From Lepidostoma basale (lineage: Eukaryota; Arthropoda; Insecta; Trichoptera; Lepidostomatidae): 64,000 nucleotides of DNA. The position numbers and the translations under genes are program-made. The DNA is taken from assembly GCA_022606425.2 (NCBI GenBank), contig JAHDVF020000897.1, positions 1,054,001-1,118,000 of the forward strand. The letters run 5' to 3'. The notes under the pieces were generated by a model. That model had not been told where the DNA came from and did not search any database. It was given only the letters and a program-made list of their open reading frames with translations. How positions within the stretch are numbered: position 1 is the stretch's first letter; every line of letters begins with the position of its first letter. This document shows positions 40,405 through 50,699 of the stretch, piece by piece.

Positions 40405-40790
40405 TTTATTATGTTTCAACCCATTCATCGGCTTCAGCGTTCCAACCCTCGGTGGATTCTAACTTCTTCAAAGAAATGTCTCCATCCTGTCTTGTTTCCA
40501 GCTGCCACCTCCCAGTCTTGCTACCCCAGGACCTGACGGTCTGCCACGACACCATCCAACCATCAAGTCTTGGCCTACACTTCTTTGACACTTCTTCGTC
40601 CTACTGGGTCATTAAACAACATTTTTTGTGGCGTCAGTTCAACCATGCGGTCCAAATGTCATTCTTCGATATCTCTACAGCTCAGATAGAGTCTTGGCCT
40701 CCATCAATTCTCGGCTCCAACCATTTCTGTCACCTACAGCAGCCTTCCAGTCTCCCATTTTCAGTAGTTGTGCAGTGTCCTTCTTCACCT
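40405..40790 (-). mobile_element. RTE-f LINE fragment, second copy
   Basis: Shares with the first copy the stretch complementary to GATGGTGTCGTGGCAGACCG; extends further on both sides (DGWMVSWQTVRSWGSKTGRW in one frame). Confidence 0.55.
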
Positions 40791-40794
40791 CATC

Positions 40795-41040
40795 TTCTTC
40801 TTCTTCTTCCTCAGCCTATTCCCGTCCACTCCTGGACAAAGGCCTCCTCCATTCGCTTCCATGTCACTCTGTATTGTGCAGTCTGCATCCAGGTTATTCC
40901 GACGTGTCTGTTCAGATCATCCTTCCACCGTAGTTGCGGTCGCCCTACACTTCTCTTTGCCGTCCACGGTCCCCAAGTCAGCAGTCTTCTTGTCCATTTT
41001 TCATCTGAGCTTCTGGCTACGTGACCTGCCCATAAAACAA
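40795..41040 (-). mobile_element. RTE-e LINE 3' end
   Basis: Complement of the EEAFVQEWTGIG end with (GAA)n tail at 40795-40810, back to the WAGHVARSSDEKW segment. Confidence 0.7.
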
Positions 41041-41555
41041 ACCAACACCAGCAAGAACTTTAAAATAATATTGAAGAAATTATTCAAATTGTCATTGGAA
41101 CAAATGAAAAATTTATTTTCACACTAGTCAAAATTCTTAATTAAAATGAAAAAAACGTGTATAATTTTAACATCAAAACAGTACAAAGTATTACCGTGTC
41201 AAAATTAACTATTATAAATTTCGGCAACAATCAAATTAATCAAAACAATTCACTTATACACAAAATATCTCCAAATTTACGGGAGCACCACATGAACCAA
41301 ACCAAATTTTCAAAATCAAAACCAGACTGTAATCTGACAAAAAAAATACCGCTCTCCTGCCAGTCATTGACTTGTCGCTCTCCATTTAATCATTACTGAT
41401 ATTATGTTGAAATGGAGCTGTCACGGCGCCCTGAAAACCGTTAGACGAAAAGGAATGCGCACTGGATCTAATTACTATGGTCTTTGAAGCTAAAAAGTTA
41501 ATACAAGAATTCACAAAAGCGGACGTTAATTACAAAATGATTTCAAGAAATCCTC
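41041..41555. other. AT-rich sequence without features
   Basis: Nothing recognised; short frames only. Confidence 0.35.
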
Positions 41556-41559
41556 CTGT

Positions 41560-41680
41560 TGGACATTAATTGCATCTTCTGGCATATTATTGAGTGGCTA
41601 TTTCTCTTATGCCTGATGGGAACATTGCTGAAAAGGTGATTTAGTAGATTATTGGTTTCAGCAGGAGCTAGAACAGTGTT
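41560..41680. repeat. Remnant of the MITE / J-b UTR core
   Basis: TATGCCTGATGGGAACATTG, CTGAAAAGGTGATTTAGTAG and TTATTGGTT match the central part of 62159-62407; the inverted ends are gone. Confidence 0.45.
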
Positions 41681-41789
41681 CTAGAAAGTTCCTATGAAAA
41701 AGAATAGTTTTTTTTTGCGCTTTCACGTTTATAATTATGTATTCGAGTTCTTTCAGCAATTGGGTATCTTAATTTTGACTAGACAAAAC

Positions 41790-42165
41790 TATAGAAATGA
41801 AAAAATTCAAGGTCGCCATGGAAAGAGCCATGCTTGGAATAACCTTGAGAGACAGATTTAGAAACGAATTTTTTCGACAACAAACCAAGGTGAGTGAGGT
41901 GGCTCTGAGGATAGGAGGGCTGAAGTGGCGGTGGACTGGCCATATCTGTTGGAGAACCGACAACCGATGGGAAAGACGGGTTCTGGAGTGGAGACCGCGT
42001 ACAGGATTCCGTAGAGTTGGACGTCCCCCTGCCCGCTGGACTGACGATCTGAAGATGATTGCTGGACATGGATTGATGGGAGCGGTAATGGATAGGGGGT
42101 GATGGCGTGCTTTGGGAGAGGCCTACGTTCAGCAGTGGATGACGGACGGCTGCTGATGAAACTAT
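41790..42165 (+). mobile_element. RTE-e (second subfamily) LINE 3' end
   Basis: Open frame KFKVAMERAMLGITLRDRFR, SEVALRIGGLKWRWTGHICW, RRVLEWRPRTGFRRVGRPPA and RWTDDLKMIAGHGLMGAVMD, ending AYVQQWMTDG-like near 42150. A second tail (GEAYVQQWMGTS-like, 42185-42330) follows directly. Confidence 0.7.
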
Positions 42166-42394
42166 AAAAAACAATATAACTATCTTATGAATGGAGGCCA
42201 AGGTTGGGCCGGAGAAGTGTCGGGAGACAGCCAACCACGGCGGCGGGAAGGGCCTTGAGAACACTGGCGAGAGATCGAGAGAGATGGCGTGGGAGTGGAG
42301 AGGCTTACGTCCAGCAGTGGATGGGGACAAGTTGACGGAGAGATGTTTCCATACCGTAGAACATGACGGGTAGGTAGCACGTAACATCGAACTA

Positions 42395-42605
42395 TTCTAG
42401 GTCTCTGTTGCATAGCATTGGTTTAATTTTGAATTAGCTATTTCGAGCCATCTTAATTATTGTTCTTATATCCTGACTGCGGTTCCATTCACCAATCAGC
42501 CATCCTCCAAGGTATTTGTATCGATTGACCCACTCCAGCTTATCGTTTACGGCTTTGAGTGTTCTTTCTTTCTGGTGATCATATATTTCGTCAAACTGTT
42601 TGCTA
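42395..42605 (-). mobile_element. RTE-like pol internal fragment
   Basis: The minus strand reads KERTLKAVNDKLEWVNRYKY and LGGWLIGEWNRSQDI, the region around the YLG motif after the palm domain. Lineage unclear. Confidence 0.5.
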
Positions 42606-42681
42606 GAACTTAATTAAGTTATTTGTATAATTACTTTTAATCTTTTCCACTAATGGGACTTTTATGTGGATTTTTAAATAC

Positions 42682-43125
42682 AGAAGAAATTTATGAAATG
42701 AGGTCACTAAGAAGAATGTGCGGAAAAACAACGTATGATAGAATATCTAATTATGAAGTAAGAAAGGAATGTAAGTCAGATGAATGCGTGATAAATGAAA
42801 TTATGAAAGGGTCACTAAGATGGTTTGGACATATGGAACGAATGGATGAGGGAAGAATGGTTAAAAAGATGAATACAAGTAGTGTGAATGGGAAAATTAG
42901 TCGAGGAAGGCCAAGGAAGACATGGCATGACCAAATTAATCAATTACTGTAAGGCGGCCATGTTCGAAGTAGGAATAATCGACGAGCGTGCATGTCACGA
43001 TGTGTGAATGTAGAAGAAGCGCGAGTATTATGCCAGGATAGAACAATGTGGCGATCCATCATATCTGCCTACCACTCCGGGAAAACGGCGTGATGGTTAG
43101 TTAGTTTAGTTTAGAAGAAATTTAT
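42682..43125 (+). mobile_element. RTE-a LINE with 13-bp target duplication
   Basis: The insert 42695-43112 lies between AGAAGAAATTTAT at 42682-42694 and 43113-43125. Encodes MRSLRRMCGKTTYDRISNYE, IMKGSLRWFGHMERMDEG and GRPRKTWHDQINQLL, stop in frame near 42950; tail GTTAGTTAGTTTAGTTT. Confidence 0.87.
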
Positions 43126-43324
43126 ATAATTTTTTTTACATTCATAATATGGCTTGCTAAAGGACAATAATGATAAATTAATAAATGTAAACCAAAGTTA
43201 ATAAAACCAGGGCCGGCCATACCGTAGGTTGATTCCCCAAGGAAACTATTAAATTGTAAATTGTAAATAAAGTTATATTTTAATATCATTATAAAAATTG
43301 TTTTATCTATTTTCTCTTATATAA

Positions 43325-43400
43325 GTCTATTATTATTATTATTATTATTTTGTTGAATCGCTCTTTACATCATTACAGCGCGAGCCAAATCCTTGTAATA
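43325..43400 (+). repeat. Family V short repeat
   Basis: (TTA)n then TTGAATCGCTCTTTACATCA, GCGCGAGCCAAATCC, immediately before SINE1. Confidence 0.5.
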
Positions 43401-43402
43401 GG

Positions 43403-44470
43403 TAACGACCTTCGTGGCGAGTGGTAAGAGCTCTGATTTCCATACAGAAGGTCGCGGGTTCGATTCCCGGCGATGGCAGTGTGATTTACTAGAGCATTGA
43501 GAACTGTATATCATAGATACACAATTAACAACCAGCAACTGGCACATGTATCTACGATGAAGGATCTCGGAATCATCTATGAGAGTAGGCTGACTTTTCG
43601 TGCACATATCGAGAGGATTTGTGGCATTGCACTGAGGATGTTGGGGTTCATCGTTCGGACCGGAAGAGTTTTCAGGGATCCCAATGTGCTCAGAGTCCTA
43701 TACAACGCATTGGTTCGGAGCAGGCTCGAAAGTGGTTCTGTGATATGGAGTCCTCGCGAGGCGAGATATTTCGTTATGCTGGAGAGGGTTCAGAAAAAAA
43801 TTCTGAGATATCTCAGTATGGTAGTTATCCGTGGCTCTATCCCACGGCATTTCTTCTGGGAATGCTCGGAACCAATTCTTTACAGCTTCGAAGAGATGGA
43901 CATCTAATAACCCATGTCTTCAGATTAATTAGGGGATACTTTGAGAACTGGAGGATGTTGGTCTTTTTGTCCCCGATAGATATCTCCGACAGCGACAGCA
44001 CAGATTGTTTTACCTACCGGCCGCCAGAACCAATCTGCCTCTGGTGACACCAGTAGGAAGAGCAATTAGTCTGCTGAACGCGGTCTCCTCGGAGATCGAC
44101 GTCTTTCATGTTAGTGAAAGTACGTTCAGGGGGCAAATACTATTGACTTTGGAAAGTATCTTGTCTTCCTAATGTCGAACCATCTCTAATGCGTTCCTGG
44201 TACTTTTTTGTATTTTTATAATATTTTACCTGTACTTAATAGATGCCTTAAACATTTTCCTGTTTGTAATGTCTATTGAGTTAATAAACTGATTTGATTT
44301 GATTTGATTGTCACACTGTCTTTGGTCTGGTGTAGAATTCACGTGACAATAAAATGGTGATAGATTGGCTACCTATTACATGTCACGAGAATCAATATAA
44401 TAGCTAAAAAATAAAATTGTATACAGTAATTGGGTTCAAACAACCTGTTGTATACGTAAAAAATAAAAAT
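43403..44470 (+). repeat. SINE1 split by a J-a insertion
   Basis: Head 43403-43491 (GACCTTCGTGGCGAGTGGTA, GGGTTCGATTCCCGGCGATG, GTGTGATT) resumes at 44307 with GTCACACTGTCTTTGGTCTG. Joining the halves restores the usual GTGTGATTGTCACACTG. Confidence 0.82.
43492..44306 (+). mobile_element. J-a LINE inserted in SINE1
   Basis: Longest J-a copy: HVSTMKDLGIIYESRLTFRA, VLRVLYNALVRSRLESGSVI, WSPREARYFVMLERVQK, then shifted frames with DSDSTDCFTYRPPEPICLW and PVGRAISLLNAVSSEIDVFH. Tail TTTGATTTGATTTGATT runs into the target, where TGATT is shared, so the duplication is short or hidden in the tail. Confidence 0.8.
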
Positions 44471-44487
44471 TTAAAAAAATAAATAAA

Positions 44488-44672
44488 AATAGCTATCATA
44501 TTGATTCTCGTGACTGTGATAGGTAGCTAATCTATCGCCATTTTACTGTCACGTTAGTTCTGAACCAGACTAAAGACAGTGTGACAATCACACTGCCATC
44601 GCCGGGAATCAAACCCGGGACTTTCGGGGTCGCATTCAAAGCACTTACCGCTCGGCCACGAAGGTCGTCAAA
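44488..44672 (-). repeat. SINE1 copy
   Basis: AGCTATCATATTGATTCTCG to CTCGGCCACGAAGGTCGTC. It faces the previous copy tail to tail, 20 bp apart. Confidence 0.78.
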
Positions 44673-44814
44673 TAAACGTCAGTTAACTAGTACTTGTATT
44701 AAAATTCTCCTTTATTCTATTTGATGACTGTTCCAGTTGACACTTATGGTATATCGTATTTTTTGTTACCTCTTATTACAAACCAGAATAAGGACTTTTT
44801 TTAATGGTTTATAA

Positions 44815-44868
44815 TGTACATGTCATTCACATAAAGTATAATAAAACTTTATGTGAATGACATGTCTC
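44815..44868. repeat. Perfect hairpin from a type-3 foldback
   Basis: ACATGTCATTCACATAAAGT and its exact complement, separated by ATAATAAA-type bases. Confidence 0.6.
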
Positions 44869-44884
44869 TTCTGCAATGATAACG

Positions 44885-45372
44885 TAAACTTGAAACTCTG
44901 CCAGAGAATGATAAAATGCTATGTGTGGTCTGTTTTATTGTACGGATGTGAAACGTGGACCTTGTAAGTTAACTCAATGAACAGACTGGAAGCATTTGAA
45001 ATGTGGCTCCATCGCCGAATGCTTAGAGTTCCCTGGACAGATATGGTTACCAATACCGAAGTCCTGAGGCGAGCTAGATTTGACAAGGAACTGTTATGAA
45101 CTATCAAGGTTCGAAAGATCTCACATTTGGGTCATATACTGCGTGGGGAAAAGTACCACCTTCTCCAATTGATATTGGAGGGGAAAATTGAGGGACGCCG
45201 AAGGCCCGGTAGGAGACAAATGTCCTGGCTGCGAAATGTGAGGGAGTGGACCGACATCCGAAGTGTGGAGAAGCTGTTCCGAGCGGCGCAGGACAGGGAC
45301 AGGTTCGCCGAGGTGATCGCCAACGTTGGGGGAACCCGACAGGGCACTTGAAGAATAAGAAGAAGATAAAAG
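44885..45372 (+). mobile_element. RTE-b LINE, 5'-truncated
   Basis: Encodes MIKCYVWSVLLYGCETWTL (stop), RLEAFEMWLHRRMLRVPWTD, LGHILRGEKYHLLQLILEGK, GRRQMSWLRNVREWTDIRSV and EVIANVGGTRQGT, stop, then GAAGAATAAGAAGAAG. Confidence 0.8.
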
Positions 45373-45720
45373 ATTTTTTTTATCTATCATACGATGATGT
45401 TAGGTAGGCACGGTTCTGTTGGCCATAGATAAGTGGTAATAGAGCCTGCGTGCGCGGTTCAGCTGCGATACTAATGTTATTCCACACATGGTGGCAGCCA
45501 CTCAGAACAAATAAAATCATTATTCAACGCATTCATTCATGATATTTCATGAACTGATCGTAAAAATATTCTCTTTTTATTGTCTATTCGTGGTACACCA
45601 CTATCCAAGTTACTGACCCCTTTATTTGAAAAAAAAAGAATTAGAGTAATTTTGCATTTAAGATTATATTAAGAATATCTATCTATAGGTAATATAGTTG
45701 ATATAATTGTGTCTCGGTGG
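45373..45720. other. Unassigned sequence
   Basis: Nothing recognised; a short GC patch at 45440-45475. Confidence 0.3.
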
Positions 45721-45721
45721 A

Positions 45722-46022
45722 GGCGAGGATGCGGGTTGGAGGCGGAATATGGTGATCAAGGTGTTTACAGGACTTATGACCTGTCATTGGTTGGGTTAAG
45801 CGCACGCTTTATGCAATACAACATTCCCCATTCCACCCTTCTTACGACCACCATGTCTGACAAAATTTTGGAAGTTGTATTTATGTTAATATATAACACC
45901 AAACTTCACATGTTAGTTTTAATCTACACACTAGCGCCATCTATGAAGATTGGATTTTTAAGCACTAAGCAGAAGATCACCATATTCTGTTTCCAATCGT
46001 CTCTGTTGAGATGCAATTGATC
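45722..46022 (+). repeat. MITE-P, most complete copy
   Basis: GGAATATGGTGATCAAGG at the left and AGATCACCATATTCTG at the right are inverted ends, about 240 bp apart. ACACTAGCGCCATCTATGAA lies inside. Confidence 0.65.
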
Positions 46023-46134
46023 CTTCTTATTTTATTTATACTAATAAAATGTAATGATTTTTCTCTTATGAAGAGAAATTCTCTCAGAAATGTTTGCCAT
46101 TGCTGGCATTGTTAACTTTAAGTTATTATTATAA

Positions 46135-46288
46135 TATGCCTATTGGTGGCGATGAGGTTCGCAACCCATCACACCGCGTCTCCCGCGGGGCGAAAAGAGA
46201 AGGATGGAGTGCCGCATCGATTAAAGTGTGACAGTCCATTATTTTTGCCTACCCTTTCAGGGAAGCGGCGTGATGGTTAGTCAGTTTA
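46135..46288 (+). repeat. Chimera: unknown head joined to an RTE-a tail
   Basis: Same head as 29232-29175 (minus), followed by a slightly longer RTE-a tip and GTTAGTCAGTTT. Confidence 0.6.
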
Positions 46289-46344
46289 TCTATAGGAATA
46301 TATCTATGGAGTATTTCAGGAACATTATGAGAAACTAGATATTT

Positions 46345-46505
46345 GGAATGGAAATTAAAAAATTAATACTAATGAAAATGTCTGTTTTATAGAAAGTCTA
46401 TTAGATTTTATGAGTATAACATGTCACCTGTCTATCATGTTCACCTGTCTATCATAGGCTGACTGTCTGATATTGCCTTAGACAGGCGAAACAATGTAAA
46501 TAATG
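46345..46505. repeat. Type-3 foldback, diverged
   Basis: AATACTAATGAAAATGTCTG, then GCCTTAGACAGGCGAAACAA with its stem; loop region duplicated (CACCTGTCTATCAT twice). Confidence 0.5.
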
Positions 46506-46671
46506 AAATAAAAGGTATCCATTAGGATTTGGTTGTCTAGGGGATGAGGGTCAGATATATACGGTGTTCTGAAGGACCCGCAATTGGGTGTCAGACCTGA
46601 AGAGTAGAAGTCGAGAGCTCAAAGTAGGGTCGGCTGAAAAAACTTGTTGGATGTCCGCCCAGGACTGTGCC

Positions 46672-46855
46672 AGTGAGAGAGAGAAAGAGGGAAACAGAGA
46701 GGGAGAGAGGGAGACAGATAGGGAAACAGAGAGGGAGACAGATAGGGAAACAGAGAGGGAGACAGATAGAGAAACATAGAGGGAGAGAGGAAGAGAAAGT
46801 AAGGAAAAGAGGGAAGGAAAGAGAGGGAAACAGAGAGGGAGACAGATAGAGAAAC

Positions 46856-46922
<67 letters not shown>
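46672..46922. repeat. Compound GA microsatellite
   Basis: About four copies of a 22-bp unit (GAGGGAGACAGATAGGGAAA plus CA) are followed by uninterrupted (GA)n at 46860-46922. The reading frames across it are compositional artefacts. Confidence 0.92.
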
Positions 46923-46925
<3 letters not shown>

Positions 46926-47075
46926 AGAACGCTTGGCTCCTTGACTTGGTTTTAAGCTTGGACACAGATTCGTTCTTCATAATAATTATTTATTTTCTAC
47001 TTACACATATTATCATACTATACTCGTATATAGAAGATTGTATAATGAATTCTTATATTATTGATTTTAATCCTT
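46922..47075 (+). repeat. SINE2 copy, diverged
   Basis: GATAGAACGCTTGGCTCCTT, TTAAGCTTGGACACAGATTC, then TTCTTATATTATTGATTTTA. Confidence 0.5.
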
Positions 47076-47084
47076 GTTGTTTCT

Positions 47085-47345
47085 CTTTTTTTGTTTATCG
47101 CTTTACGGCACAGGCATCTCTGATATTAGTGTTGCTGATAGCCAGAATTCCAGGCAACCCACGCTTCGATCAGCAAACTCTTTAACAATAAGCAGATTAG
47201 TTGAGCCAAAGCCCAACCCCCGCACAAATTACAAGGATCGGGCCTTCTCGTTGGAAGGTTCGTCCACTTGGAATATGATCCTGCACGCCTCTGGTGCATT
47301 GCCATCTGACTGATTAAAAACCCACCTTTTTAAAATAGCATATTA
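47085..47345 (+). mobile_element. J-c non-LTR pol C-terminus
   Basis: Encodes RQPTLRSANSLTISRLVEPK, NPRTNYKDRAFSLEGSSTWN and, after a stop, LKTHLFKIAY. This LRS-LV-P-T-YGDRAF-WN-LP layout is the usual end of L2/CR1-like pol. The minus-strand copy is at 53150. Confidence 0.68.
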
Positions 47346-47404
47346 AATATAAACAACCAATATCTGATGGCTAGTGTCAGATGCAACTCCCATGACTAAT
47401 AACA

Positions 47405-47645
47405 ATATTTGACAACCTTCGTGGCAGAGTGGTAAAAGCTCCGACTGTCATATCCAAGGTGCCGGGTTCGAATCCCTGCGATGGGAGTGTGCTTGTCACA
47501 CTGCCATTGGGCTGGTGTAGAATTCACGTGACAACAAAATGCCGATAAATTGGCTACCTATCACATGTCATTTGAATCAATATAATAGCTAAAAACAAAT
47601 TGTATACAGTAATTGGGTTCAAATGACCTGATGTATACAAAAAAT
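47405..47645 (+). repeat. SINE1 copy, full length
   Basis: TTCGTGGCAGAGTGGTAAAA (A box) and CGGGTTCGAATCCC (B box), body, and a 3' end of GTATACAAAAAATAAATAAA. The A/T-rich end may be the retroposon tail. Confidence 0.8.
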
Positions 47646-47694
47646 AAATAAATATAAATATTTCAAATATTTATTAGATTAAATGTGGTCTGGC

Positions 47695-47840
47695 ATCCCC
47701 TTGCGATTGATATATATTAAATGTAAATCCCGGATGGATGGGGAACAGGCCTAGGAAATGCACGAGCGAGGCTGACGAAAAGGCGACGCTGCGCCCTATT
47801 AAAGCCTCGGGTATGTGGTGGGAACCCCCTTCTCTGTTGT
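47695..47840 (+). repeat. Family U repeat
   Basis: ACGAGCGAGGCTGACGAAAA, GGCGACGCTGCGCCCTATTA and GTGGTGGGAACCCC; inverse of 16890-17060. Confidence 0.5.
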
Positions 47841-48086
47841 ATAAAAAAAGGGTCAAAGCGCCCTTGAGGTGAGTTATTCACGAAAACGACGCTATACTCA
47901 CTAACTAAATAACGGTTAACGATGGTTAGTTAGTTAGTTTTATTTAACCTTATATCAGTTGTTATATAATATTTGTGGTAGCATGTAATTGGCCATGTTT
48001 TGTTGTCTCTGTGTGTTTGTATTTGTATTCTTTATTCGTATATGGTAATGTATGTATATGCAATAATAAAAATAAAAATAATCTGC

Positions 48087-48180
48087 TTTATTTTTCTTTC
48101 TTATTTCGTCGTTCGGTATTCAATATTATAAAAATATATCGATTTCCTGCACATTATTCTCAGTGATCACATTAATTAAC
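48087..48180 (-). mobile_element. RTE-a LINE fragment, decayed
   Basis: TTCTTATTTCGTCGTTCGGT is the complement of the RIPNDEIRK segment. Confidence 0.45.
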
Positions 48181-48456
48181 GATGCTATACAATTAGTATA
48201 ATTATTATTATTATTATTTATTTGATAGCTGGACATAACAAACCAGGGACGGGCTCCTAGAAGAAACAGAACACAGTGATAAATAAAGCAGAATAAGATT
48301 ATTTATTTGTATATTTATTTATGCCACAAGGACTTTTATAAAGTGGTGGGTACAATGATTGCATATAAAATAGATATTAAAATTAAAACAAAATAATCAA
48401 AATATTTTAAACAAATGAAATTTGAATTAATTTCAAAAAAAATATTTAAAGGATTG

Positions 48457-48565
48457 GAAAATCTTGGATACAAAGGGGGCAGGATAGAGACGAGTGGAGG
48501 AAATTGGAAGAGGCCTTTATCCAGCAGTGGAGGGAAGAAGAATAGCAAAGAAGAAGATGAAGAAT
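48457..48565 (+). mobile_element. RTE-e-like LINE tail
   Basis: Encodes DRDEWRKLEEAFIQQWREEE, stop, then AAGAAGAAGATGAAG. Confidence 0.55.
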
Positions 48566-48580
48566 AATATTTAAATGCAT

Positions 48581-49163
48581 TTTAAACAAAAGTTAGTAGT
48601 TATTGGAAACAAGAATTTATCAATGAAAGCGAAAATGGCCGTTCACAATGGAGTTCTGGTTCCAACCCTTATGTATGGAAGTGAAGCATGGAAATGGCAG
48701 AAGAAAGATGAGAGCAGAATAAATGCGGTAGAGATGAGGTCCCTAAGACGTATGTGTGGTAGAACGATGTACGACAGAATCTCAAATGCTGATATTAGGA
48801 AGGAGTGTAGAGCGAAAGAAGGTATTATGAACAAAATTATGAAAGGTTCGCTTCGTTGGTTCGGACATATGGAGCGCATGGGTGAAGAAAGAATGGTTAA
48901 AAAGTATACGTTAACAATGTAAATGGAGTAAGGAGTCGAGGTAGACCGAGGAAAACATGGCATGACCAAATTAATCAAATATTAAAAGTTGGTCATGTCA
49001 GAAGCCAGAAGAATCGACGTGCGTGTATGACTCGATGTATGAATGTGGAGGAAGCTAGAGAGGTGTGCCAGGATAGAGTAGTGTGGCGGTCCATTCTCTC
49101 TGCCTACACCTGCGGCGAAACGGCGTGATGGTTTTGTTTGTTTGTTTGTTTGTTTAAACAAAA
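48581..49163 (+). mobile_element. RTE-a LINE with (GTTT)n tail and 11-bp target duplication
   Basis: The insert 48592-49152 lies between TTTAAACAAAA at 48581-48591 and 49153-49163. Encodes MKAKMAVHNGVLVPTLMYGS, MRSLRRMCGRTMYDRISNAD, IMKGSLRWFGHMERMGEE, then a frameshift near 48900 and GRPRKTWHDQINQIL. The tail is five GTTT units instead of GTTA. Confidence 0.86.
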
Positions 49164-49394
49164 AAAAATTAACAATAATAAATAAATACAACTCAAAATA
49201 AGTTTTTTTTTCTCTTATGAATATAAAGCAACATATCACATTTGCTCTCCCATTCCTCACTCTGTCCCACCCTCACAAATATCTGTCTTAAATAATGTTA
49301 TGACATGCATTAAGTTTAAATTTTTATATTTTATAATCGAGTACCTCGTTTTGTTCAGTTTTGTGAGAGTGGAGCATAGAAGTAAAAAAAAATC

Positions 49395-49575
49395 GATTAA
49401 ATGTGGTTTGAGGTCACTTTTACATTTGTTAGAATTTTGGATTCCCCAGTTAACGTATGTCCCGTACGGACGGGAGACAGGTCTAAGGATTGCACGAATG
49501 AAGCAGACGAAAAGGCGCAGCTGCGTCTTATAACAGCTTCAGATAAGCAGGGGGTAACCTATCGACTCCAGAAAC
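49395..49575 (+). repeat. Family U repeat
   Basis: AATGTGGTTTGAGGTCAC, GCAGACGAAAAGGCGCAGCT, ATAACAGCTTCAGATAAGCA. Confidence 0.5.
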
Positions 49576-49647
49576 ACTTCCACATTCCGCTTGGGCATGA
49601 TGGTGACCAATAGTCTACAGGGGGATGGGTTTACACTTACCTATTTC

Positions 49648-49735
49648 TAAACTGTGAATGAATAAACTTTGTTTTTTGTATCACAGTTGTATTTTATTTT
49701 ACGCGACAGCTGTTTCGGCCAAAACAATGGACTAT
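49648..49735 (-). repeat. 88-bp hammerhead-type repeat with 11-bp target duplication
   Basis: TTACCTATTTC occurs at 49637-49647 and 49736-49746. On the minus strand the insert begins near GGCCGAAACAGCTGTCGCG, so it carries GAA, the 8-base palindrome ACAGCTGT and C, then TAAAATAAAATACAAC and an AATAAAC-containing end. The upstream half of a ribozyme is missing, as in a 5'-truncated retrocopy. Confidence 0.6.
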
Positions 49736-49888
49736 TTACCTATTTCCTCAAACTTTTTAGGGGATTCTTTGAGAACTCCGTCATCGTGGAGGGTATCCAT
49801 CTGTATGTTATGGCTGGTTAACTTCGACAGCGTCGGCACAGACTGTTTTGTCTCCCAACATGCAGAACCAACATGTTTTATCTGGTAA

Positions 49889-50272
49889 CTAACTTACTAA
49901 CCATCACGCCATTTCCCCGGAGGGGTAGGCAGAGAGGATGGATCGCCACACTGGCCTGTCCTGGCACACCTCTCGGGCTTCCTCCACATTCATACATCGC
50001 ACCATGCACGCACGTCGATTATTCCGACTTCGAATATGGCCGCCTTTTAGTAATTGGTTAATTTGGTCATGCCATGTTTTCCTCGGTCGTCCTTGGCTTC
50101 TTTTCCCACTCACGCTGCTTGTGTACAACTTTTTAACCATTCTACTCTCATCCATTCGTTCCATATGTCCGAACCATCTCAGGGATCCTTTTTTAATTTT
50201 ATTCATGATGCAGTCATCTGTCTTACATTTCTTTCTTATTTCATCGTTCGGTATTCTATCATACAACGTTTT
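49889..50272 (-). mobile_element. RTE-a LINE with 15-bp target duplication
   Basis: TGTTTTATCTGGTAA occurs at 49874-49888 and 50273-50287. Minus-strand frame: KTLYDRIPNDEIRKKCKTDD, IKKGSLRWFGHMERMDESRM, GRPRKTWHDQINQLLKGGHI and VCQDRPVWRSILSAYPSGE. The frame is open to its natural stop, so this is a young copy. Confidence 0.88.
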
Positions 50273-50394
50273 TGTTTTATCTGGTAAAACAATATATGTT
50301 GTCACTGTCAGAGATATCTATCAGGAACGAAAAGGCCAATATCCTCCAGCACGTCCCTTAAACAGCCTCAACACCCTCGCTGCCATCTTCTGGT

Positions 50395-50530
50395 CCAGAT
50401 CAGAAGATGGCAGCAAGCTGCCGAAACCCGTCGAACATAAACACAAGTGGAAGCACACAAAATACATAATAATAAAGAATTTTTTTGTTTTCATTATTTA
50501 AAATGAACTTCTACCAAGAAATTTCATTTA
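50395..50530 (+). repeat. Hammerhead-like repeat, variant
   Basis: CAGAAGA (50401-50407; U4 is A), stem II GGCAG/CUGCC with loop CAAG, GAAAC (50423-50427), CCGUC. The 3' part ends like the ACCGGT-type copies (GAACTTCTACCAAGAAATTT). Confidence 0.5.
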
Positions 50531-50699
50531 AAAACATTAATTATTAGTTTATTTTTCTTTCATGTCTCATATTGATGTTCATGCTGGTTACTTTTTGCGT
50601 GTGCCCATTAGTAATTTTATGCATAAGTAATAAAACATTGTAACATATGTAATTATTTTTTAATGACATCATTTTTAGTTCTTTCAGTAAAATATAGCA

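Larger units (their letters stand above)
49590..50340 (+). mobile_element. J-a LINE remnant hosting two insertions
   Basis: J-a sequence at 49590-49647 (GGTGACCAATAGTCTACAGG), 49736-49873 (GAACTCCGTCATCGTGGAGG) and perhaps 50288-50300. It is broken by an 88-bp hammerhead-type repeat and by an RTE-a copy, each with a duplication of its target. Confidence 0.6.

Noticed and set aside
46588..46980. Coding frames over the GA repeat (Glu/Arg- or Ser/Leu-rich)
   Set aside because: They are open only because (GA)n has no stops in some frames.
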